Source of the DNA: a virus
Length of the DNA stretch: 21,233 nucleotides
Strand: one strand, 5' to 3'
IMG/VR virus record: IMGVR_UViG_3300044681_000521
Location: 1-21,233 of that record
Shown: positions 1 through 7,073 of the stretch, in pieces
Layout of the letters: each line of letters starts with the position of its first letter
How positions within the stretch are numbered: position 1 is the first letter of the stretch
The notes under the pieces: model-generated
The model's input: only the letters and a program-made list of their open reading frames with translations
What the model was told of the DNA's origin: nothing
Database searches by the model: none
Position numbers and translations under genes: made by a program

Positions 1-455
1 AAACCATCAAGGTCTGTGCCACAAATATTCTTAGTTACTGTTTTCCAAGTTGAATTGATTTGAAGCAAGCCTCTATCTTGAGATTTATCCCTATTCAATG
101 TCTTGTTATGAGCGTTAGGAATACACCTGCTTTCTCTCCACATAATGTAGGAGAATAATCTGACAGGCAATCTGTGTTCTCTTATTTTACTTTCCCATTG
201 AGGACATCTCTTAGTTAAATCGTTGGGAATTTTCTTCTCAACGCTAAGAGGTATTGCTTCTTCAATAATTTGTTCATTTGCCAATGTCTCTATAATGACA
301 TTGGGTTGAACAATTTCTTTTTCTATAATGGTAACTACTTTAGGTTCAATTGACTCATAATAATCTTTTGTGACTGTATGAGAGATAACTGCGCCTGTAA
401 TTATTCCATATAATAAACCAATAGTGCCAAGTATTGGTGATGATTTTAATTTCAT
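1..455 (-). CDS. Membrane-anchored lytic transglycosylase / lysozyme-like protein (3' truncated by window edge)
   Basis: The frame opens at an ATG at 455 and stays open for 151 codons to the left edge, so the C-terminus is missing. Residues about 8-25 (ILGTIGLLYGIITGAVIS) form a hydrophobic N-terminal signal-anchor. A polar, beta-rich linker (about 30-80) follows. Then comes a lysozyme-fold signature: YIMWRESRC (103-111), whose Glu108 would be the catalytic acid, and RGLLQINSTW (128-137), the conserved glycine/Gln-Ile-Asn motif of SLT transglycosylases. C111 and C145 could pair outside the membrane. The role inferred from the family is peptidoglycan cleavage, at lysis or during virion entry. 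The Shine-Dalgarno is strong (GGAGG, 4 nt before the ATG). A 125-bp non-coding gap separates it from the next gene upstream, so it may have its own promoter, although none is convincing. Confidence 0.8.
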   Translation of the reverse strand, partial: MKLKSSPILGTIGLLYGIITGAVISHTVTKDYYESIEPKVVTIIEKEIVQPNVIIETLANEQIIEEAIPLSVEKKIPNDLTKRCPQWESKIREHRLPVRLFSYIMWRESRCIPNAHNKTLNRDKSQDRGLLQINSTWKTVTKNICGTDLDG

Positions 456-580
456 ATTTCCTCCAAAAGTTTAGGTTTTGCGTTTGTACGCATTAGCATT
501 GGCATTTAGAAGAAAACCAAAAGTAAATCAACAACTTCACTTTTGCTTTCTTAGTTTAGAACTATAGGCATCACTCCCCT

Positions 581-949
581 TTAATTTTCCCAATCCATTG
601 CCTTAGATATCTTTAAAGCTATTTCTGGGTGAAGAACTGGAATCTGTGTCATACTCTTTCTAATACCGGAATTATAATCAAGCAGATAATCTGACCAAAC
701 CTTATCCATTTCATCTCCGGTACTAGATGCTAATTTACTAACTAAAATACCTATATGTAGCAATGCTCCAAACAATAGCCCAGTCATAACAGTATCATTA
801 TCACCAACTTCAGAAGAAATTGATTTGACAACTGTTTCAACAATGTCTGTGCTTCCTGATACCCAAGACGACATAAGTTCTAGAACCATATCTGTATACA
901 AAGTGTTGTTTTCTGACAATTCTTCTTCGTTAAAAATGTCTTCAGTCAT
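581..949 (-). CDS. Hypothetical protein, 122 aa
   Basis: No family is recognised. The N-terminal 20 residues are acidic. A glycine-rich hydrophobic stretch (residues 55-70, MTGLLFGALLHIGILV) is long enough to be a buried helix but is not a convincing membrane span. The C-terminus is short and mixed-charge. The ATG at 949 has AGGA about 7 nt upstream and overlaps the end of the preceding gene by 8 bp (ATGACTGA), typical of translational coupling within this operon. It is the last gene before the transglycosylase. Confidence 0.65.
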   Translation of the reverse strand: MTEDIFNEEELSENNTLYTDMVLELMSSWVSGSTDIVETVVKSISSEVGDNDTVMTGLLFGALLHIGILVSKLASSTGDEMDKVWSDYLLDYNSGIRKSMTQIPVLHPEIALKISKAMDWEN

Positions 950-1145
950 AATAAAATCCTATGTAATGTTGTTCCCTGTTGAGTATGGATTTGGTGTATT
1001 CTGAACGATTGTTATCTATCCATTCTACCAAATCAAATCTATTAAGTCCAATCAAATGCTCTCTCACTGTTTTATAGCTGTGTATCTCCAATCCCATCTT
1101 TTCCATTTCCAATATCACCTCTAACAATTCCTTTTTCAATATCAT
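942..1145 (-). CDS. Hypothetical protein, up to 67 aa
   Basis: A small helical, charged protein with no recognised family. The longest reading starts at the ATG at 1145 and overlaps the upstream gene by 74 bp, which is unusually large for this region. An internal ATG at 1106 (MEKMGLEIHSY) is preceded by GAGG and reduces the overlap to 35 bp, giving a 54-aa product. The start is therefore uncertain. The stop overlaps the next gene by 8 bp. Confidence 0.5.
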   Translation of the reverse strand: MILKKELLEVILEMEKMGLEIHSYKTVREHLIGLNRFDLVEWIDNNRSEYTKSILNREQHYIGFYYD

Positions 1146-1431
1146 CTACGCTCATACCTTTTTCTACTAAGTCATTGAAATAAGCAATATTTTTTTGTAT
1201 CTCTCTGAAGTTAGATGAATTAGGATTATAAAAATATTCTTTTACATGGCCAGCTTCATCCATTCCAGTTGAATATTCAAATATTCTTGCGTTCCAATTT
1301 TCAGGTTTAAATCCAAATTGGTTTTCGCAAACTTGTTTTGCTCTACTTAATGCTTCTTGAACAGTAGATACTGAATCTACTTTAATCGGCATTCTAAACT
1401 CTACAATGTAGTATTGATCAAATCTTGGCAT
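1072..1431 (-). CDS. Hypothetical protein, 119 aa
   Basis: The start chosen is the ATG at 1431 (MPRFDQYY), because the frame upstream of it is occupied by a separate 45-aa membrane-protein gene ending 2 nt before this ATG. The N-terminus reads as a beta strand (YYIVEFRMPIKV) followed by an amphipathic helix (STVQEALSRAKQVCENQFG), a pattern resembling small ferredoxin-like or dodecin-like domains. This is shape only, not a family assignment. The C-terminal 30 residues are glycine- and aspartate-rich. There is no clear Shine-Dalgarno, so translation may be coupled to the upstream gene. Confidence 0.6.
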   Translation of the reverse strand: MPRFDQYYIVEFRMPIKVDSVSTVQEALSRAKQVCENQFGFKPENWNARIFEYSTGMDEAGHVKEYFYNPNSSNFREIQKNIAYFNDLVEKGMSVDDIEKGIVRGDIGNGKDGIGDTQL

Positions 1432-1433
1432 AA

Positions 1434-1571
1434 TTAGTAAACAATATATGCTAGAACTGCTAATAGTATTAGAGGCAATACAATTATTGCAATTGGAATT
1501 AAAATAATTGATCCAATAGACAACAATATGAAACCCCAAATACACCACATAAAAAAGGTAAATTTTGACAT
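1434..1571 (-). CDS. Small hydrophobic membrane protein, 45 aa
   Basis: ATG at 1571, TAA at 1434-1436, sitting exactly between its neighbours: it starts 1 nt after the stop of the GHKL-like gene and ends 2 nt before the next ATG. After a short MSKF start, almost the whole protein is hydrophobic (FFMWCIWGFILLSIGSIILI, then PIAIIVLPLILLAVLAYIVY), consistent with one long or two short membrane spans around Pro26. A holin-like or membrane-anchor role is possible given the transglycosylase downstream, but this rests on hydropathy alone. The packing between flanking genes is the best argument that it is real. Confidence 0.6.
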   Translation of the reverse strand: MSKFTFFMWCIWGFILLSIGSIILIPIAIIVLPLILLAVLAYIVY

Positions 1572-1572
1572 A

Positions 1573-3189
1573 TTAATCCAATCTGCTAATTGTACCGTTG
1601 CGACCGATATTGATTTCTAATTCCTCACCAGTTTTGTTTGGCATTGCTACACCACTTAGTGAGATTTTTTCGTCTCCAATGTCAAGTTTAAAAGTTAACT
1701 TGCCAATACGAGCCAAATGCCAACTTGTTTTTTCAACCGGCTGAATGATAAAATCCACAGACGAAAACATAGGCAAATCTTTTAATTTAATTTTAATTGC
1801 ACCATTATGGATGTAAGCAGGTGTCTCTTTATACATAGAAGTCATAAGTTTAGAAATTCTACTATCTGCAAGAGAACGGAATTCACGATACATACTATCA
1901 CCGATACCACTTGAATAGTGATCATATTCATGAATTATTGTTGCTACTAATTCACGAATAGTAGAACCCTCTGCGTGATGTTTAGCAATCATAATCTGTC
2001 GATCATTAATTTCTTTACCAACATTTACTGTGAGACCTAGCATTAGCTCATCACCTTTTGTATCAAAGACGATAATTTGTTTTTGCATATTCAGTAGTCC
2101 AGGCTCAAAGTAAGAAGCTATTTTCATCGCTTCTACTAGTTTTGGGTATTTAGAAACATCATCATCAGTATCGTATTCATACTTTTCATCAATCAAATCT
2201 TCACATGTAGGAATACCGCATTCTCTAAGAAAAGTAAACATTCCATTTGAGGTGCAATACTTTGATTTCTTACCTTTTGCTGTAATCAAAGATGAAAGAC
2301 CTTTTACAATGCTTTGCTCTGGAGAAACAATAACGGCATTATCTCCATACATTTTGTGGAATTGCCGCTTCCAATTATTAGATGGCGTAGTAAATGACCA
2401 ATGCATATCGCTAATAAAATTGAATTCCCAGATATTCCTATCAAAAGATTCTTCAAGAATTTCTTCGATTAGATTGTTGTCCTTAGCCCCGGCAATTGCT
2501 TTACAGATTTTAATACGTTCAGTTGATACATACTTAAATGATCTATCTTCATTTAGGTCTCCATTTGGAAAATCATAATCAAACATTGAACTAAATTCAG
2601 TATTTTCCGTATGACAAAGAACGCCTTTGTTATATAGCCTTTCTAATCTATCGTACTTTTGCAAGAACTTAATATCCGTTCTATCACAAGTATAAATAAC
2701 CTCTCTATTGCGAGAAAAATACTTGTCATGCTCATTATATATTTCCATCATATTTGGAGATGCTGTTACATAGATAGCAAATTCACCATCTTCATTATTG
2801 ATTTCATCAACAATTGCTCTTGCCCAATTACCATTATCCATAGCATTTGAAACAATTTCACGATAGATTTGCCACTCTGAATCCCAACTCAAAGAGCCAG
2901 CATCGACTGTAAACGAAGATGGTTTTTGATAATTGCCATAATCATAAACAATTGCATCAATGCCATCTTCATCTACAACCGTATAGCGAAGCTGATAACT
3001 ACCCTTATCATCAAAGCCAACAAAAGCAAAATCAAGACCCATTCTAATTGCTGAGATTGGGGCATACTTGATACCCGAACCAAATTGACCAATTGTATCT
3101 GGATCATTTCTTTTTGTTGACATACCCAACTTTTCCAAATGAAGTCTATTGACTCCGTTTGATTTGTTGAATATCTTGATATATTTCAC
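1573..3189 (-). CDS. GHKL-ATPase-like protein with a C-terminal HExxH motif, 538 aa
   Basis: The start is a GTG at 3189, with GAAGG 5-6 nt upstream. Residues 24-43 (STKRNDPDTIGQFGSGIKYA) match the ATP-lid/G2 region of GHKL (Bergerat-fold) ATPases: Hsp90 has IGQFGVGF, and MORC and rIIA proteins have comparable glycine motifs after a Ser-Lys-Lys/Arg. A good N-box, REIVSNAMDNGNW (110-122, cf. Hsp90 ELISNSSD), comes after this motif instead of before it, so the domain looks permuted. The first 20 residues (FNKSNGVN) could be a degenerate G1 loop. The N-box to G1 to G2 order is normal for the family, so ATP binding is inferred rather than certain. About 300 residues later, IRELVATIIHEYDHYSSG (411-428) carries an HExxH zincin motif (H420, E421, H424), with acidic candidates for a third ligand at D431, E436 and D442. 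No phage process can be assigned; an rIIA-like or host-takeover role is speculation. Confidence 0.75.
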   Translation of the reverse strand: MKYIKIFNKSNGVNRLHLEKLGMSTKRNDPDTIGQFGSGIKYAPISAIRMGLDFAFVGFDDKGSYQLRYTVVDEDGIDAIVYDYGNYQKPSSFTVDAGSLSWDSEWQIYREIVSNAMDNGNWARAIVDEINNEDGEFAIYVTASPNMMEIYNEHDKYFSRNREVIYTCDRTDIKFLQKYDRLERLYNKGVLCHTENTEFSSMFDYDFPNGDLNEDRSFKYVSTERIKICKAIAGAKDNNLIEEILEESFDRNIWEFNFISDMHWSFTTPSNNWKRQFHKMYGDNAVIVSPEQSIVKGLSSLITAKGKKSKYCTSNGMFTFLRECGIPTCEDLIDEKYEYDTDDDVSKYPKLVEAMKIASYFEPGLLNMQKQIIVFDTKGDELMLGLTVNVGKEINDRQIMIAKHHAEGSTIRELVATIIHEYDHYSSGIGDSMYREFRSLADSRISKLMTSMYKETPAYIHNGAIKIKLKDLPMFSSVDFIIQPVEKTSWHLARIGKLTFKLDIGDEKISLSGVAMPNKTGEELEINIGRNGTISRLD

Positions 3190-3210
3190 GATGCCCTTCT
3201 TTCTAATTGT

Positions 3211-4020
3211 TTATAGCGGATTGTCTTGTGTATTAGTTTTTGTTGTAAACTGAACTCTGGATTCTCGCATTTGTTTATTTGAGAACAAAAACGCTTTAAT
3301 TGCTTCAGACTGTTCTGGAGTGTAAGTTGTAATCTTAAAATGAGTACAAGGGAAAGCTGTACTTGGAACAAGATCGTCAACAATTTCAACTTTTGTAGTC
3401 TTATCAAAGGTTTTAACCAACTCTACTTTTTGAAGCCTGTCATCAACAATTTCTTCAATGATACGCTTCAATTGATTAAATATTGTTAAGCCTTCTCCAT
3501 GAACATAATGAGATTCACGAGTGCTTTCATTAATACCATGACACATCAAATCATAACGAACTGAATCAATAATTGCTTCATATGCTTTCTTAGCCATTCC
3601 GCAACTACTTTGTGGGCTGTATTGGTCTAGATTATTTTCAATTCCATCATTAACCAAATCCCGATCATCAATTCTACTTATGACATCATTGACAATATCT
3701 GATTGATCAAGATACTCATCAAAATTATCGCTGAGATAGGAAGCGATATGCTCATCAATATTGTCACTAGTCATAATGTCATATCTATCAAGCAATTCAC
3801 TGCCTTTTTCCGAAAAGTATTCATCAACGCTGTTCTCAGTGTTTTCGGCAACGGCATCACTAATTAGATTAGTAATGATATTGCTCTCTGCTAGAGAATC
3901 AATAAGTTGATTCACCGGAATTTTAATTGATACTTCATTGCTTTGCTGTGTTTCCATTTTATTCTCCTGTTTAGTTGTAATTGAATTTCCTGCTACTTCT
4001 GTTCTTTCTAAATATTCCAT
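3211..4020 (-). CDS. Hypothetical acidic protein, 269 aa (alternative start at 3957, 248 aa)
   Basis: No family is recognised. The protein is acidic and helical, with repeated segments rich in Asp, Glu, Ile and Ser in its first half (for example SDAVAENTENSVDEYFSEKG and YLSDNFDEYLDQSDIVNDVI), then a more basic C-terminal third. Two in-frame ATGs each have a good Shine-Dalgarno: 4020 (AAGGAG, 4 nt spacing) and 3957 (AGGAG, 6-7 nt spacing). The first is chosen because it leaves 8 bp to the upstream stop; the second could yield a shorter isoform. It is encoded just upstream of the GHKL-like gene (21-bp gap), so the two may act together. Confidence 0.7.
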   Translation of the reverse strand: MEYLERTEVAGNSITTKQENKMETQQSNEVSIKIPVNQLIDSLAESNIITNLISDAVAENTENSVDEYFSEKGSELLDRYDIMTSDNIDEHIASYLSDNFDEYLDQSDIVNDVISRIDDRDLVNDGIENNLDQYSPQSSCGMAKKAYEAIIDSVRYDLMCHGINESTRESHYVHGEGLTIFNQLKRIIEEIVDDRLQKVELVKTFDKTTKVEIVDDLVPSTAFPCTHFKITTYTPEQSEAIKAFLFSNKQMRESRVQFTTKTNTQDNPL

Positions 4021-4028
4021 TTTGCTCC

Positions 4029-4493
4029 TTAGATAAGGTCTAGTAATCCTTGACAATAAATTTCAGCAAATTCCCAAAGTGGATCATTGTCAGATACTTC
4101 CATTTCAGCGTGATCAAACCAATCAGCAAAATGATAAACAACTCTAACAACAGTATCTGTATACTCTGGGTCAATAAATACCTCAAGATAATCAGCAGGG
4201 CCACCCGTGCTCAATTCAATTTTGACAACCTTATGAATAATAAATCCCAATGGAAACTCCATAAGACTATCTTCATTGTATTCATTATCAGAAGCATTCT
4301 CCCGGAATTTATCAATTTCATCTTCTGTTGGTTCTCTATTCTCTGTCTTTGTAAATTCCTCGACAAATTGTTCAGTCAATTCATCAATTTCATCTTCAGC
4401 AGTTCCGTTATGATATTTAATCATTTTGGCAACTGATTCATTTCTGTTGTCGTATTGCTCTCTAATGCGTTCTGCGCATGTTTTTTCTGACAT
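4029..4493 (-). CDS. Hypothetical acidic protein, 154 aa
   Basis: Unrecognised. The N-terminal half is a charged, helical segment rich in Glu and Asp (about residues 30-70). The C-terminal half looks like a compact alpha/beta unit with strands (FIIHKVVKIELS, YLEVFIDP, VVRVVYHFADWF). AGGAG 7 nt upstream supports the ATG at 4493. It lies 8 bp before the next gene and 10 bp after the previous one, in the same operon. Confidence 0.7.
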   Translation of the reverse strand: MSEKTCAERIREQYDNRNESVAKMIKYHNGTAEDEIDELTEQFVEEFTKTENREPTEDEIDKFRENASDNEYNEDSLMEFPLGFIIHKVVKIELSTGGPADYLEVFIDPEYTDTVVRVVYHFADWFDHAEMEVSDNDPLWEFAEIYCQGLLDLI

Positions 4494-4503
4494 AATATGT
4501 CTC

Positions 4504-4707
4504 CTATCTTATTTTATTTACTAGATCCCTTTCGGCAATCTCTCTACCAGCTTTATATTCTTCAATGACATTGACATTGAGTAGATCTAAATAGTAATCA
4601 TTTAGTTCTAATGATGGTGGAGAATCTACTTTTTGAATTCGGTCAGAATAACCGAGAGCAAAATAGTATTTTTTGACGAAAGGGACACTAGTAGTTTTCT
4701 TAGCCAT
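4504..4707 (-). CDS. Hypothetical protein, 67 aa
   Basis: Start chosen at the ATG at 4707, which shares its A with the TAA stop of the upstream ParB-like gene (TAATG), a classic translational-coupling junction. A GTG six codons upstream (4725) is a weaker alternative. The product starts MAKKTTSVPFVKKYYF, is mixed alpha/beta and matches no family I know. Confidence 0.6.
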   Translation of the reverse strand: MAKKTTSVPFVKKYYFALGYSDRIQKVDSPPSLELNDYYLDLLNVNVIEEYKAGREIAERDLVNKIR

Positions 4708-5696
4708 TAGGCTTTCTGAGTCCACACTTGTTGTGGAAGCAGATTCATTGGGAAATCGGTAAGTCGATCCTTGCGCAATTTCACATTATAGCGGCTAACA
4801 ATAAGGTAAGGCAATGATGTGAAAGTAACTGTTTGACCACTACTAATCATTGCTTGAGACTGAGCAATAACCAATGATGGATTACCCATCTTAGCCAATG
4901 TATCAGTCAAACGCTCTTGATTTACTTTCTTGCCATATCGATTATAAATACAACCGACAGCCGAAATCATTTGATCGCGGAACATTTCCTTATTATTCGG
5001 ATACGCTTTCTTTAGCGTTTCCAATGTCTTGAGTAGGACATTAGCGCCACCATTTGTGTAAACTCTACGCAAAGTAGCAACTGCTCTAATTTTATTAGGT
5101 CCTGGCGTAAAATCAACCATTGCCCCAACTTTTTCTACAACACTATTGATACCAATAGAAATCTCATCACCAGAAATAATACCGGCTTTAAAGATTTGCG
5201 CAGGTGTTGGCTTTGTATGTTCTTGATTTGTTAGAGCAAAGATATGCGCTTCATCTTCAAGCGAAAGACCAAAGTAAACCAATGCGTTTACATTTGTATT
5301 TTTCATACCCTTTTCAATCAATGCGTGATAACGATGACTACCATCAATAATTGCCAAACTATTATCATCACGCATTGAGCAGGTAATAACGCCAAGCAAA
5401 TCGGGGTCAAAGTTTTTAACAATTCTGTTAATCTTTTTCTTGAGCGGAACACGCTGATAACTGTAATCAACAAACATATCTGAAACCTTAATTAGTGACG
5501 ACATCTTTGAGATATGTCCAACATCAAAGTTAGCACCGGGCGCTTCATTTTTTGTAGCAAAAGGCGCAGTAATAACTTTTTTAACTTCAGATACTTTTAC
5601 AGTATCAGAGTCAGCAGTTTTCTTAACCTTTTTAGTGGTTTTCATTTTCTTACCTCCATTTTGAATTGACTTTGTGGATTGATTGCTTTTTTTCAT
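4707..5696 (-). CDS. ParB/Srx-like (ParB N-terminal-type) phage protein, 329 aa
   Basis: The N-terminal 45 residues are Lys/Ser/Thr-rich and probably disordered. A ParB-like fold follows: VDYSYQRVPLKKKINRIVKNF (residues 76-96), then FDPDLLGVI, then AIIDGSHRYHALIEKG (115-130), which corresponds to the DGxHR signature of ParB/sulfiredoxin-like domains, with H121 and R122 the key positions. The C-terminal 180 residues are helical. Phages of actinobacteria often carry stand-alone proteins of this type; NTP hydrolysis, nuclease or DNA-binding activity has been reported for relatives, but the role here is unknown. There is no ParA in the window. Two in-frame starts each have a Shine-Dalgarno: 5696 (AGGAG, 5 nt) and 5645 (GGAGGT, 6 nt, the better site), so a 312-aa form is equally possible. 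Confidence 0.75.
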   Translation of the reverse strand: MKKSNQSTKSIQNGGKKMKTTKKVKKTADSDTVKVSEVKKVITAPFATKNEAPGANFDVGHISKMSSLIKVSDMFVDYSYQRVPLKKKINRIVKNFDPDLLGVITCSMRDDNSLAIIDGSHRYHALIEKGMKNTNVNALVYFGLSLEDEAHIFALTNQEHTKPTPAQIFKAGIISGDEISIGINSVVEKVGAMVDFTPGPNKIRAVATLRRVYTNGGANVLLKTLETLKKAYPNNKEMFRDQMISAVGCIYNRYGKKVNQERLTDTLAKMGNPSLVIAQSQAMISSGQTVTFTSLPYLIVSRYNVKLRKDRLTDFPMNLLPQQVWTQKA

Positions 5697-5704
5697 TTTA
5701 TCTC

Positions 5705-5875
5705 CTATACGGTTGATAATTGTTCTACTTCGGTATAAACAGTAACTAGATTTCCAAACATTTTTTGATTGTTTTCTCTCAAAGCCATCATTTCGGCAAT
5801 TTGATTTGCTTCATCAAGACTTTGAGCATCAATATATGTCTCTTTAACTAGTCTGAGACAGTACTTGGTTTCCAT
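5705..5875 (-). CDS. Hypothetical small protein, 56 aa
   Basis: ATG at 5875, TAG at 5705-5707; this fills the gap between the WhiB and ParB-like genes. The product reads as strand (KYCLRLVKETYID), helix (LDEANQIAEMMALRENNQKM), strand (GNLVTVYTEVEQL), a small alpha/beta unit. Its strand-then-helix start resembles that of the 1072-1431 product, though the similarity is only in pattern. It overlaps the WhiB gene by 32 bp; GGTGA about 8 nt upstream is a weak Shine-Dalgarno. The stop is 8 bp before the next ATG. Confidence 0.55.
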   Translation of the reverse strand: METKYCLRLVKETYIDAQSLDEANQIAEMMALRENNQKMFGNLVTVYTEVEQLSTV

Positions 5876-6173
5876 ATTTGATCACCAAACTTTTGGCTTC
5901 CTCCTTTGTTAGAACGGTTACACTTCTTACAAGTTTATTCCTTTCTCTTGTTGTAAATCCTCCCCATATGCCAAATCTTTCCTTATTCCGCACAGCGAAT
6001 TCTAAACATTTATCAGCAACAGTACATTTTCTACAAGCTTCTTTTGCCATTTGTATCTGTTCTTTATCTTCAGAAAACCAATCAATAGATTTAGTTTTAC
6101 TGCACATAGAATCTTGTCTCCAAGATTCACTCATATTGATAAACATTTCCTGATAATCAGTCACTATCTTCAT
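5844..6173 (-). CDS. whiB: WhiB-family Fe-S transcriptional regulator, about 109 aa
   Basis: The four WhiB cysteines are present: C24 in SMCSK, then CRKCTVADKC (C47, C50, C56), giving the C-x22-C-x2-C-x5-C spacing that ligates a 4Fe-4S cluster. The family turn GIWGG (68-72) is followed by a basic TTRERNKLVR segment for DNA contact. The W18-R19 before the first cysteine is also typical. WhiB proteins are restricted to Actinobacteria and their phages and bind the primary sigma factor, so this gene is the best host indicator in the window. The start is uncertain: ATGs at 6179, 6173, 6146 and 6134 all leave the whole domain intact and none has an ideal Shine-Dalgarno. The choice of 6173 gives a 17-bp overlap with the upstream gene. 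Confidence 0.85.
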   Translation of the reverse strand: MKIVTDYQEMFINMSESWRQDSMCSKTKSIDWFSEDKEQIQMAKEACRKCTVADKCLEFAVRNKERFGIWGGFTTRERNKLVRSVTVLTKEEAKSLVIKYGNQVLSQTS

Positions 6174-6558
6174 CTCCATTTTCTTGTTGATCTTCATAAT
6201 ATGGCAGCATTTGAGATTCAATTTCAAACATTGGCAACACTTCTGTTTCCAAATGTCTAAAATATTCCTCTTTGTCTTCATTGACCATACCACCTAGTAT
6301 GGTTTGAATATGATACATAAGAGCAATACCAACACCATAAACCTTTTCATCATTTAGATTTTCTTCATCTTCATGCATTAGGTTTATCACATTCATCATT
6401 GCTACCATTTTACTATCGGAAGATTCATAATCAGTTTCCTTTAGATATTCACTTGTTTGTCTCAATATTAAAGCATAATCACTAGCATCAACAACACCAT
6501 CTGGTACTGTATCTTCATTTATCTTATCAATATTATCAAAATCATCTTTGTTAAACAT
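6157..6558 (-). CDS. Hypothetical acidic protein, 133 aa
   Basis: Very acidic, with Asp/Glu clusters at both ends and a more hydrophobic middle (VYGVGIALMYHIQTILGGMV, about residues 73-92). No family is recognised. The acidity and small size would suit a DNA-mimic or host-protein inhibitor, but nothing specific supports that. AAGGATGAG precedes the ATG at 6558. Confidence 0.65.
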   Translation of the reverse strand: MFNKDDFDNIDKINEDTVPDGVVDASDYALILRQTSEYLKETDYESSDSKMVAMMNVINLMHEDEENLNDEKVYGVGIALMYHIQTILGGMVNEDKEEYFRHLETEVLPMFEIESQMLPYYEDQQENGDEDSD

Positions 6559-6574
6559 CTCATCCTTTTTTCTG

Positions 6575-7072
6575 TTAGTACCAAATGGCTGAACCGTCTG
6601 CGTATTCTGCTACAAAATCTAACCACCAAGAAGCATAAACCCAATCTTTAATTAAATTTTCTGCTTCATCTGGACTGTTTACATAAGCTCTATTCGCAAA
6701 CTCCTCAGTATGATTTTTCATAAACTGCGACATATCTTTGCAGTATTCTATAGATAATCCTTCTTCTCCGTCATCACCTCCATTTCCATAAAATGAGTAT
6801 TGCGTATTTGCATACGCATCTAAATCTCCATTTTCAAGCAATGATAAAAGCATATTGCCATATTTTCCGCGATACCAACAAGGAACTCCAAACATACCGT
6901 AAGTAGGTTCAGCACCTGATTCCTTTAGTAAAACTGAAGATTCAGCTTCTCGCTTATACGGACATTGATTAGCTTTTATTGTTGCATCACAATCAATTCG
7001 GCCATCATTAGCCATAATGCCGGTATTTTCCTTTTCGCAAGGATAAGAGCGTGGAATATTGTCAAGTCCCAT
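6575..7072 (-). CDS. Conserved-looking phage protein beginning MGLDNIP, 165 aa
   Basis: Start set at the ATG at 7072, just after the stop of the upstream gene (TAATATG), with AGG 7 nt before it; an in-frame ATG 24 nt further upstream would overlap that gene. The product starts MGLDNIPRSYPC and holds several cysteines (SYPCEKE, RIDCDATIKANQCPYKR, GVPCWYRGKYG, EYCKDM) that could bind a metal. The C-terminal third is rich in Trp and Tyr (DWVYASWWLDFVAEYADGSA). I have the impression of similar MGLDNIP-type proteins in other phages but cannot name a function. Confidence 0.7.
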   Translation of the reverse strand: MGLDNIPRSYPCEKENTGIMANDGRIDCDATIKANQCPYKREAESSVLLKESGAEPTYGMFGVPCWYRGKYGNMLLSLLENGDLDAYANTQYSFYGNGGDDGEEGLSIEYCKDMSQFMKNHTEEFANRAYVNSPDEAENLIKDWVYASWWLDFVAEYADGSAIWY

Positions 7073-7073
7073 A

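Noticed and set aside
2252-2578. Plus-strand open frame of 108 codons
   Set aside because: Antisense to the GHKL-like gene, whose motifs confirm the minus-strand reading; all other supported genes are on the minus strand.
3186-3407. 73-aa minus-strand reading frame rich in Leu and Gln
   Set aside because: Lies wholly inside the out-of-frame end of the 3211-4020 gene and the intergenic gap, with biased composition and no Shine-Dalgarno.
4050-4436. Plus-strand open frame of 128 codons, Phe/Ile-rich
   Set aside because: Mirror of the 4029-4493 gene in an AT-rich region; composition is that of an antisense frame and there is no ribosome site.
4707-5696. Plasmid-type ParABS partition system
   Set aside because: No ParA-type ATPase is present in the window and the palindromes do not resemble the usual 16-bp parS sequence; the ParB-like domain is of the stand-alone phage type.
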